From Polytrichum commune (taxonomy: Eukaryota > Streptophyta > Polytrichopsida > Polytrichales > Polytrichaceae), in NCBI GenBank assembly GCA_950295325.1, contig OX485803.1, positions 16,368,001 to 16,432,000 on the forward strand: DNA of 64,000 bases, written 5' to 3'. Position 1 is the first letter of the stretch; the number at the start of each line of letters is the position of its first letter. Positions 14,126 through 24,900 of the stretch are shown piece by piece. The position numbers and the translations under genes were made by a program. The notes below the pieces were generated by a model, which was not told where the DNA came from, ran no database searches, and worked only from the letters and a program-made list of their open reading frames with translations.

Positions 14126-14803
14126 CTCCCGGTGTAATGGGCTAAGAATGGCTAATTTTCTGCCTTCCCCGTTTGTTTCTTCGCCTACGCCTCGCTCTTG
14201 TGTTAAGAATCCTCATGTTAAGAGCGTTACCGACGATGTCAAGAGCCTTACCGACAATTTAATGAGCCTTACCGACAATTGAGAGATGCCAGGTTACACT
14301 CACAGGTCAAAGTAACTTCGCATTTCGAGCCTTGATGACCAATTAGCTAGTGATTGACATGATGAGATTGGATGCGCTGATTATACCTTTATGTAATGGG
14401 CTAAGAATGGCTAGGAAAATAATTGCATAAAGGCGTCAGTAGACAACATTCATTCTTGGGTTTAGTTTGTCTCCTTCCATGGTCTCCTCAGATCGATTAT
14501 TGCTTCCGGGAGGTGTCTTCCTATCGATTGGATTCTGAGCGAGTAGCCCTTGCTTCCGGAATGTTAATTAGATCAATTCTGATCTAGGCACCTGCTTGTG
14601 CCTGACATAAATTCCCCTCGCTTTTGACGCAGGTTTGAGGTGTTGAAGAACTTGGTTAAGTAGTTTCCAGTGTAGCTTGTCTTCAGCTTCAGAAGTTAAA
14701 GAACTTGGTTAATTAGTTTTCAGTGTAAGTTGTCTTCGGCGATCCGCCGAGACGAAGGATTGTATATACAAGAACTGCCTGATCTCATGACCCGATTAGT
14801 TCC

Positions 14804-15163
14804 ATGACGGAAAGCGTACTAGACCTGGTTCAACAGCTCAAGAGTGATATTAAGCAAGGCGCTGAGGTAGTGGTAACTATACAACCAGAATGCACGGTGT
14901 TTGAGGTGCCCACGCTCTTGAGGGAAAAATATCCTGATCATTTCCCAACTCTCAAGGGGTTGGAGCTCGGCCTCCACCACCGAACCTTGAAGAAAACTGA
15001 AACAGAGGTTTTCAAATTCGAGATAGCTTGCATCCTCCACTTTAAGCTTGCCATAAGTAGGAACAGCTCCTGGGAGAGATTCGCTCAGCTCGTGGTTAGA
15101 GATGTGAACAGAGCGAGAGTAGCCTATTCAGTGAGCAGCAGCAGCAGCTCCAGCTCTGGACCC
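14804..15163 (+). CDS. Truncated ORF of unknown function, fused into repeat sequence
   Basis: Starting at ATG 14,804 the frame encodes about 120 residues of good protein composition with alternating hydrophobic positions (for example LLREKYPDHFPTLKGLELG) and ends in a serine run encoded by AGC repeats. I do not recognise a family. From about 15,164 the frame continues into myosin leader copy 2, so the last 45 codons of the open frame are translated repeat and not native protein. The region 14,600-15,160 is visibly less AT-rich than the surroundings. It is probably a gene fragment broken by insertion or rearrangement of the leader copies; a short real gene is possible but less likely. Confidence 0.35.
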
Positions 15164-15603
15164 TGTTTACATTCCATTTTACTTGGTTGTAGTGGTATAG
15201 ATGTACCCAACCCATGTATTCGGGCTTACTTCGAACACATCATATATCATATAGTCGGTGATGTAGACTTGGCCAAAAAATTCCATGTAAGTTGGAGGTG
15301 AAAATGTTAGTACAAACATGGATCTATAAATGGGATCTATAAATGGGATCGGAATTGGAGTTACATCTCTGCCACCGGTACATTTCGAGCCCGAGCTGTT
15401 CAGAATCTGCTCACGGGCGACCATTTGGCGTTCGGATCGGTATATTCGATCGCACGGGGAGGTCGCGGGGAAGCAAGGGTTTGGTTGCACAGGACGAGGT
15501 TTCGGATTTTGATGTCGTAAGGGATGGAAGGCAGGGGCGGTGTGGTGAGGAAGGTTAATTGGAGTTGATTTGAGGGTGTGGTATGGTGTGTCGTGGTGGT
15601 GTG
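15164..15603 (+). repeat. Myosin XI-type leader segment, copy 2a (truncated)
   Basis: Matches copy 1 from the ACTTGGTTGTAGTGG region through GTGTGATGCGATCGC, then breaks off before the GA-rich tract and ATG. Confidence 0.75.
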
Positions 15604-15785
15604 ATGCGATCGCTTGCTCGCCCTGTCTGTCTGCCTCCCTGCCTTTGCTCACATCCCATCCCCCATTCATCGCCATCGCCCCGCCAGGCTGCTGCGATCG
15701 GCAGGACCGTGTCCTCCCTCCGCCTCGTCGCCCGCATCGCATCACGTAGATCTGTTGCCCCTCGCATGGTGCGCGCTCTCTGCCG
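15604..15785. other. GC-rich segment wedged between leader copies 2a and 2b
   Basis: About 180 bases rich in C and G (starting TTGCTCGCCCTGTCTGTC) have no match elsewhere in the window. After it, the leader restarts at 15,786 in the middle of its own sequence. It may be an untranslated or coding fragment of another gene picked up during rearrangement. Confidence 0.4.
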
Positions 15786-16290
15786 TCGCTACATTTTGAG
15801 CCGGAGCTGTTCAGAATCCGCTCACGGGCGACCATTTGGCGTTCGGATAGGTATAATCGATCGCACGGGGAGGCCGCGGGGGCGCAAGGGTTTGGTTGCA
15901 CCAGGATGAGGTTTCGGATTTTGAGGTCGTAGGGGAAGGAAGGCAGCGGCGGTGTGGTGAGGAAGGTTGAGTCGAGTTGATTTGAGGGTGTGGTATGGTG
16001 TGTTGTGGTGGCGTGACGCGATCGCGAAGGGAGGGAGGGAGGAGTGAAGGTGGCGGTAGGGTTGAGTGGATCTGTGGATCGAGTGAAAGAGAGAGAGAGG
16101 GAGACAGAGAGAGAGTGTGAAAGTGGCGAGTGACGAGGTTGCGACGACTCTCTACCGTCATTTTACGGATAGCGTGGCGATGCGAATGTTGATTTGATCG
16201 GAGGAGGCTGCCCCAGTCCCGTCCCGTCCTCCATCATGGTACGTTGTGGCGCTTGCCCTTTGCCCTTGCGGTAGGGTTTCTTGCTCCCGG
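15786..16290 (+). repeat. Myosin XI-type leader segment, copy 2b, with ATG and splice donor
   Basis: The copy runs from GAGCCGGAGCTGTTCAG through the GA-rich tract to ATG at 16,236-16,238 followed directly by GTACGT. It is the copy physically joined to the myosin-like second exon at 17,620. Confidence 0.65.
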
Positions 16291-17748
16291 TGGAGCTCAG
16301 GGCCGGTCCGCTGAGGTGCTCACGCAGGGGGTCTGTGAACAGAAGTTCTGTGAGGGCAATATAGGGTAAGGAAAGAGACATAATGTGCCGGGATCTTGCA
16401 CAGCTCTAGAAGCCAGGGGTGTGTACCGAAAGGTTCAGTAGGGATTGGCAGGATGCGAGGCTGGCCGTGCTCAAATGACTCGTGAGTAGTGTTGTTCGAG
16501 AAATGTAAGCACGCTCACCGCATTTGTGCCCTGCTGCCATAGCTATTTATTGCTGCCGTGGTGCACTTCTTGTACGGATTTTTTTTTCTTCTCCAAGAAA
16601 CGCGGTTGAGGAGAATGTGTGAAATGGAATAACCTCATTGGGAGATGTGGTATAGTTCATGGGCCCAGGCATTATCTACTTTTTCTATGGCATCTCCCCA
16701 TTCAAAATTCAGGATCTCAGTATATTAGGGCATGGCGAACAATCGTGATACAATATAATTAGTGGGAAATGGTTACGAGCGTATGTTAGGGCATGGATCT
16801 TGTCACACCGACATAGACTACTCGTTTCGGTGCATGTGGAACTGATGATTTGGAAAATTAGAGTTGCAGAGGTAGCATGCATGACGGTAGAATATGAGTG
16901 TGGGGTGAGGTTTCTCAATTTTGAATATGTAGGAGAATTGATAACTTTCCAGTGACCTTTTATTTCGAATTTTTCTTACTATTAATTTTGTACCAGAGAC
17001 CATACCTCCTTCAATCCCTTTCAAATTCTGTCCAAGCACTCGGATTTATGATGTCTTGGTCACTGTATGCCCTGGTTTGTCTGTACTAGTTTCATGTACC
17101 TAATTATATCTAATTAGGGATACATTGAGGTCCCAACGATCATTTTGCTGTAGAAGACGAGAGCTAGGAAGTTAATACCGTCAAAATATAAAGCTAGGAT
17201 CGTTTGTAGTGGTTCTGAGTGGGCCACATCGTGTGTCAAAGTTTGTATTTTTCTTCTTTCCAGCCTACGTTTTGATGGCTGTAATTTGGTGTATCTTGCA
17301 AAAATATGCCATGAAGAATAAATTTATTATGATGGGCCGATTCTACTGAGTGCAATTTCATAGGTTCTTCCTGGATTTGTGTAACTTGCATCAGGTGCAG
17401 CAAGGATGCAGACTATTTCTGTATTGTTCGGGCTCTGATTCTTTCGTACTCATTTTGTTAGTTCTGTAAAATTTTGTGTTTTTCTACAGTTGTGGTAACA
17501 TTCAATTCAGGGCCGCTGGACTTGCACTTTCGTTCTTGTAGTGTCATTTTTTGTAATCATAGTTAGGGCAGGATGACTTCGCCTGACTAGTGAACTTTAT
17601 TTGGTGGCTTTGTGTGCAGTCGACTGCAATGAATATTGCAGTGGGGGCCCAAGTCTGGGTTGAGGACCCAGAATTGGCCTGGTGTGAGGCAGAGGTCTAT
17701 GAAATCAACGGCAAGAAGGTCAAAGCCTGAACCATCAAAGGACAAGAG
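16239..17748 (+). pseudogene. Myosin XI-like 5' gene fragment (intron 1 and decayed exon 2)
   Basis: After ATG|GTACGT at 16,236 a 1.38-kb intron-like stretch ends in TGTGTGCAG at 17,611-17,619. Exon 2 (17,620-17,748) gives 43 codons beginning STAMNIAVGAQVWVEDPELA, the N-terminal SH3-like domain of plant class XI myosins, which typically carry a VGSHVWVEDP-type motif. It ends at a GT donor (17,749). Codon 37 is TGA (17,728-17,730) where an arginine CGA would be expected, and no motor domain follows, so this is a broken fragment. The second copy of the intron region lies at 18,613-19,660. The family assignment is from motif memory; the fragment status is seen directly. Confidence 0.7.
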
Positions 17749-17847
17749 GTATATTGAGTAACTTCCTGCTCTGGAAAAAGGGTGTGGCACTGGCTAACAC
17801 TTATGAAATTGGACATCAGACATCTGCAAGAGTGTTTTTTGTGTGGA

Positions 17848-19660
17848 ATACATTTAGTCAATCACCAATATAAATTTTAATACATGATAGTTATAAACTA
17901 TCAATGTTTCAAAACCACATTTGTGGAAAGTTTAGGAATAGATGGTAATTTGTTTACATTCCATTTTACTTGGTTGTAGTGGTATAGATGTACCCAACCC
18001 ATGTATTCGGGCTTGCTCCGAACACATCATATATCATATATTTGGTGATGTAGACTTGGCCAAAAAATTCCATGTAAGTTGGAGGTGAAAATGTTAGTAA
18101 AACATTGATCTATAAATAGGATCTATTCATGTGATCGAAATTGGAGTTACATCTCTGCCATCGGTAATTTCGAGCCCGAGCTGTTCAGAATCTGCTCACG
18201 GGCAACCATTTGGTGTTCGGATCGGTATATTTAATCGCACGGGGAGGTCGCGGGGAAGCAAGGGTTTGGTTGCACAGGACGAGGTTTCGGATTTTGATGT
18301 CGTAAGGGATGGAAGGCAGCGGCGGTGTGGTGAGGAAGGTTAATTGGAGTTGATTTGAGGGTGTGGTATGGTGTGTCGTGGTGGTGTGACGCGATCGCGA
18401 AGGGAGGGAGGGAGGAGTGAAGGTGGCGGTAGGGTTGAGTGAATCTGTGGATCGAGTGGAAGAGGGAGAGGGAGAGAGAGAGAGTGTGAAAGTGGCGAGT
18501 GACGAGGTTGCGACGACTCTCTTCTGTCATTCTGCGGATAGCGTGGCGATGCGAATGTTGATTTGATCAGAGGAGGCTGCCCTGGTTCCGTCCCGTCCTG
18601 TCGTCCATCATGGTACGTTGTGGTGCTTGCCCTTTGCCCTTGCGTCAGGGTTTCTTGCTCCCGGTGGAGCTCATGGTCGGTGCGTTGAGGTGCTCACGCA
18701 GGAGTTTTTACCGAGCCCCTTGATTCATAACGGTTGAATGTATATAGACACCACAAAGCTCTAAGCGTTTCAAAACCCCCGTCTGTACAAGCAAACATGA
18801 ACATGAAGTTCCCACTATAAGTAGTTAAAAACTCATTGAAGATTCATGGCCTCATTTTATTTAAAGTGTACATAATGGTAGAGTGGTCACTAATCTCGAT
18901 GGAACTTCGATCTCCACCAGGTGCTCACGCAGGGGGTCTGTGAACAGAAGTTCTGTGAGGGCAATATAGGGTAAGGAAAGAGACATAATGTGCCGGGATA
19001 TTGCGCACCTCTAGAAGCTAGGGGTGTGTATGGAAAGGTTCGGTAGGGATTGCCAGGATGCGAGGCTGGCCGTGCTCGAATGATTCGTGAGTAGTATCGT
19101 TTTGAGAAATGTACGCACGCTCACCGCCTTTGTGCTCTGCTGCCATAGCTATTTATGGCTGCCGTGGTGCACTTCTTGTACGGATTTGTTTTCCTTCTCC
19201 AAGACACGCGGCTGAGTAGAACGTGTGACATCGAATGACCTCATTGGGAGATGTGGTAGATTTCATGAACCCAGGCATTATCTACTCTTTCTATGGTATC
19301 TTCCCATTCGAAATTCAGGATCTCAGTATATTAGGGCATGGCAAACAATCATGACACAATATAGTTAGTGGGAAATGGTTACACGTGTATGTTAGGGCAT
19401 GGATCTTGTCACACCGACATAGACTGCTCGGTTCGGTGCATGTGGAGCTGAGGATCTGGGAAATTAGAGTTGCAGAGGTAGCATGCATGACGGTAGAATA
19501 TGAGTGTGGGGTGAGATTTCTGAATTTTGAAAATGTAGGAGAATTGATAACCTTCCAGCGACCTTTTATGTGGAATTTTTCTTGCAATGAATTTTGTACC
19601 AGAGACCATACCTCCTTCAATCCCTTTCAAATGCTGTCCAAGCACTTGGATTTATGATGT
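17848..19660 (+). repeat. Myosin XI-type leader and partial intron 1, copy 3
   Basis: The upstream AT-rich part (from 17,848) and leader match copy 1 closely. ATG at 18,610-18,612 is again followed by GTACGT. From 18,919 to about 19,660 the sequence follows intron 1 of copy 2 (16,305-17,045), then diverges. A 216-bp insertion at 18,703-18,918 interrupts it. No second exon follows. Confidence 0.75.
18703..18918 (+). mobile_element. Short retroposon with 15-bp target-site duplication
   Basis: The insertion is bounded by AGGTGCTCACGCAGG on both sides (18,688-18,702 and 18,919-18,933), whereas copy 2b has it once (16,314-16,328 region). A 15-bp duplication is typical of target-primed reverse transcription (SINE or LINE fragments). 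Relatives are at 58,667-58,863 and around 60,012-60,118 plus 60,602-60,630. No poly(A) tail or clear tRNA-like head is visible. At GGTCACTAATCTCGATGG it preserves the empty TAA site into which the Harbinger-like MITE is inserted in the 60-kb relative. Confidence 0.7.
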
Positions 19661-21992
19661 GTTGGCATAGGTGATGTGCAGGGTGCCTGTTTAGTGACCT
19701 TCACACCCGCTATGCATCATATCTTTGTCGCTTTATGTTGAATCAAGGCATATGGATGTTGAGGTTGGTGATGAGATGCACACCAATATCCAATTTGCTA
19801 GACACTGGACATAGGTGAGGAACTTGAGAGTCCCTTTTTATTGACCCTCAGAGCAACTGTGCATCGTACCTTGGTTGCTTAATGTTGATTCAGTGCATAG
19901 ATGTTTTGAGTCAATACATATGGATGTAGAGGCTTGTGATGACATGACCCAAACGGGGTCAGAGAGGCTCACCTTTTGTAGCTCCCTCTTAATTTATATT
20001 TGAGCAAACGCTACTTCTGTTGGGTTCCTGACATTAGCTCCCATCATCTCATGCGCATCAAGGAAACTAGCCTTACAAGCTCTTCAATAATCTTGGAAGC
20101 AGATGAGTACTGTAGCGAAATGTTGTCAAGATGTGCAACCTTGAAGTGTTTAGTTGCCCATAAAGCTGCACTCCAACCAATTTCATTCTTTAAATCAATG
20201 TTGGATCAACATAAAACATTTGAAGTGATTTTGAATTAGCCGTTGGGCAAATTTTAAAACACTCCTGTGAAGACATCGAGCCGTGAATGGTCTGTAGTAA
20301 GTTTGATTCAACATTACATGCTGAACCTTGACGGATGTGTAGTCTGGACTCTAGACGAATTTTGCACTAGCTGCGAGCAAATATGGTAAATTTTAATCCT
20401 TTTGGAGGCAGGGAAGAGATTCTCAAAGTATTCAAACTTGGGACAGCTGTAGACATCTAAGAATGCGTATACTTTGTGTGCAGTGTCTTGGATACATTTA
20501 TTGCTTCAGCAAATTACCAGATTTTGTGCCACCCAGGCGTCTCCCACGTACTTGTTTGGCGCTTTCCCACCATCTGTGGCTGAGGTACTTTTATACAAAA
20601 TGAACATTTGAAGGATCCGTATCAATGGCTTGGTGCGTAATTCCTCACTTGTGCAATGCGCATGAAAAATTGATTGCTTGCAATTATCTCTACCATCATG
20701 TAGAAGTAATTCAATAACTTTGTTTCTCTATTCAACTGCTTTTGATGACTTTTTGCTCTATGTGCCACACCAACATTTGAAGATCCTTAATTGCTCATTT
20801 TACATGGAACCTTGTTGGCCTCGTAACTTTCACTTCATTGACAATCTTGATCGGAGTAGGGGCTTGTACTATGTGTTGATTAGAATTGGTAATCTTTAGT
20901 GGCCTTTTTAAATCAAGTAATCTACATATTTATATGACGGTAGAGAAAATAATGATCAAATCTTTTACTACAATGTATGGATAATGTGAAGGTAATCTTT
21001 GCTTTTTATACTTTTTGAAAGAATTTTTTTTGTGGCAATTTACTCTAGTTTCATGAGCATGAATGCAATATATGCAACGAAAAACCTTATGAACTTGATC
21101 GTGCATCTTTATTTAATCAAGAGATTGCATCCAAAGTCAATGTCCATTGAACTAAGCACAAGGATGACAATATTGGGTTGATAGCCAAGACAAAATAGGA
21201 GTATAATTATTAACTAAAATCATAAATTTGTACATTGAGAATTGTAACTTGCAAGAGGTTGCTTTAAAATTTTGAAAGGGAGATTGAATGGAGTGTTGAT
21301 TCCTAGGACTTGACGACTTGCATTTGGGTGACCATCCACTTTCAGCACCGAGTGTCTTATAAGTCAATGTGGAGAAGCCTATGGGTTACATCGAGTTGAT
21401 AACTTTGTCTTATTTTTCATTAACTACAAATATTATAAAAGTAGAGTTTTTATTCTTGTATATAATCTAGAACTCCAATTCTTATCTCGGGGGAGCAAGG
21501 TGTAGTTACTAATGTTGTGCACTTGCTCATGTTATGAATGAAGCACTGAAGTATATACTATACTTATGTAGTTTTAAGTGTGTTGAATTTGTCTCTAGGA
21601 ACGTTATTAAATGTTATAGTTTTGGGGTTTTGGAGTATGTTGGGAAAATCTTGAATTAAGCATAATAGCCCCTATCTAGATACTCAAAAAATGCATGTAC
21701 ATACGAATTTTTTTTAAAAAAGTGCTCTTGTTGTGTTTCACATGTTGCTAATGAAATTTATATGTTTGCATCTATTATTGGCTACTTTAATGACAATTTG
21801 TATGTACCTATTTCAATTTATATTTTCATTGTGAATTGTGGAGATTTTAGGTGGTTGTCAGTATGACTTTATGGTCCATGGATGTTTGCAGATGGAGTGA
21901 CCACTTTCATATGCTTGGACTACGTAGATTATCTCTTCTTTGGATATTTGCCGTTGATCGACACAGTTTAGGCTTCCCGCAAAAATTTCATC
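19661..21992. other. Upstream region of the kinase-NB-LRR gene, no gene recognised
   Basis: AT-rich DNA with short open frames (for example 20,000-20,239) that I do not recognise. The 3' part presumably holds the promoter and 5' leader of the following gene. No single TATA box stands out. Confidence 0.5.
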
Positions 21993-24900
21993 ATGGCGGA
22001 GCTTTTACAATTGGTTTTTGAGCAACTATCAAGAGTTTGGGGTTGCATTGTCACTTGCTTTATGATGTTCTGGACATATCGGCAACGAGGAACCATTTAC
22101 AAATATGACATTGGAGGTGTATTGCAATGGCAGAAGGAAGAAATAAGTAGGCTTGAAGAGATTTCAAATGGGAATGAAGTATTGAATAAGAAGCAATCTA
22201 AACATCTTCTCACCAAGCTTAACCAAGTCGTAGAATGTGTTGGTAAGATGATCACATTGAGTAGTGAGGTCCAAGAGTTCGGTGTTGCACTTGAGGAGCT
22301 ATGTTGCATTACACAAAAATTGGGAGTTGTGATCAGTGAATGCGGAAATCAAAATCGGAGTCGAGCAATTGCATTTCAAATAAATAACAAGGAGGCTTTC
22401 CGAGAAATTGTGTCCGATTTGAGGTGTTGTTGGGATGTGATTTGTGAGATGCATTCAACAAGCCATCCAAGATCGCATTTTGAGATGTTTATCATTGATA
22501 TAGACATGCCCACCTTGAAAGAAATTGAGGATGACGAAAAAGTTCTTGAAGAAAGTCTCAAAGATGGTAGCAACTATGAATGGAACGAACATTTACGGCA
22601 AAGATTGGGGGATTTGCAACTAGAAGGCGGAGAACTCGATGGTGTGGAGGTTCCAACTGTTATGGATTCATTGAAACCAAAACTTCTTAAACAAGTTGGG
22701 AAAGGATCATATGGTGTTGTGTTTGAATCAATATGGTTGGGATTTAAATGTGCAACAAAGATTTTGCCAGCTTTAGATGGAATTGAAAATCTCCGCAAAG
22801 AGGTTGGTATTTTGGCCGGCTTGAGCCATCCAAATCTCATCAAATTCATTTATTGTGGAGTTGGTCGGAGCATAGACGAGTTATGTTCTTGGACTCTCAA
22901 AGTTTTACGGAAATGCAAAGGAGGAAATGGCAAAACTCTTGACAATTTGTATTTAGTGATGGAGTTCATGGACATGAGCTTGAGTGGCATGTTGAAAAAG
23001 CAACCTAAACCATTACCATATCTTCTTGCAACTGATATCATGCATCAAATTGCAAGTGGTGTGTGTTATCTACATGACATGCATGTTGCCCATCTTGATT
23101 TGAAGCCGGACAATGTGCTCATGAAACCCAATTCCATTACAGGAGGAAAATTGAATTCTAGGCGATATTCGGTCAAGTTGGTTGATTATGGTGTTTCCAA
23201 CATTGAGGTTCCAAGCAAAGTTTCCAAGAACCAAACTTGCCATTGTGTTGGTACACCTAAGTATATGGCACCGGAAATAATTCAACGAAACCTTGAATCT
23301 CATGCAAGTCTATTTCAAGCTGATGTATGGTCCTTTGCTATGACATGTTCAGAGATCTTGTCACAAATTACTCCATTTGGGAGCAATTTCGTGCAAACCC
23401 AAGACATTTTGAGAAAAATAAAGGAATTTGAGAGGCCAGAGTTGCCAATGAATTGTGAAGAGCTTACGAAGTTGATTGAGGAATGTTGGGTGGAGGATCC
23501 TTCACAAAGGCCGACATTTTTTGAAATTTGTCAGGAATTGATGGATTTGAAGAAAATGTTCTTGAGAGGAACATATTCGGCAAGCCTACGTCCCAAGTTT
23601 GAAAAGGATGGAGCCTCACTCCAAAAGAAGTCAAGAATCGAGAAGGCAAAGGAGGTCAAGGAGAATCATGTAATAAAGGTACGAGCCATTTTGGTGTTAA
23701 AATACTTAAGCAACTACAGTATATATATGTATGTATGTATGTAGCTTTTCATTTTTATTGATTAGATTAAATATAGGTCTTTGAGGGTGTCATTTTGAAT
23801 GAGAATTATGTACTTATTGCATGCGTTGTTTATGTAGGTGAATAAAGCAACAATGCAAGTGAACAACAAGGTGGTTGGTGTTGAACGAAACCTTACAAAA
23901 GTAAAAAATCGCCTCAAGGAAGTGAGGATTTTGGGTGTCATTGGGATGGGTGGAATTGGGAAAACTACATTGGCAAATGTCATATTTCACGAATTGAAAT
24001 CCACATACAATGCATCATATTTTGCCAAGGACTTGAAGAATGAAAGTGATTCACTTGGAATTCTATGTGACATGTTAACAAACTTTGGAGAAGATCCTAA
24101 AAACTTGCCAACAAATTTAGTGGATGCACAAAACATGTTGAAGCAATTTATGGTTGGTAAGAAGGTTCTCATAATATTGGATGATGTAAAGCATCGAGAT
24201 CAAATAGATAATCTTCTCCATCCGGATATTTTGAGGGACAACGCAGGTGTCACATTGATTATAACAACCCGCCATTGGGATAAGATTAAAGATCTCGTCG
24301 GGGAGAATGGCAAAATAGAGGTCGACAGATTGGATGAAAATGCAGCAAAAGAGCTTTTTATCCTTCATTCATGTGGGCCCGGAGGTTCCTTACCAATTGA
24401 ATTTGGTGATATAGGAGGAAGAATTGTGGAAGCTTGCAATGGCTTGCCTTTAAGCCTAGGAGTATTGGGTGCATTTTTGCGGGATAAAAGGAGGTTGCGA
24501 AGTTGGGAGCGAGCATTACGAAGAATGAAAAGGGGAAGATGTTTAGATGGTAACAAAGAATCTGAAGACACGAAGCTTTGGAGCACATTGAGGATAAGCT
24601 TTGATGGATTGGAAATGGTTGAAAGAAATATGTTTTTGGACATAGCGTGCTTCTTTTGCAAGGACGTGTGGCCTGAAGGCATGTCAATAGGTAGAGCCTT
24701 GTACGTGTGGACCATGAATGATATTCCCCCGATGAAATCATTCAATATATTGATAGAGCGGTCATTGGTGAATGTTGACATATATGGACACATAGAGATG
24801 CACGACCAACTTCGTGACATGGGACGAATGATCGTGCAAAGGGATGAAGAATACTTGGGCACTCGAGTTTGGGGCGTTGATTTCATTCCATCGACTCCAT

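Noticed and set aside
13570..16161. Arginine/serine-rich open frames in the leader copies, including a 240-residue minus-strand frame
   Set aside because: They lie in GC-richer untranslated leader and are not consistently open between copies.
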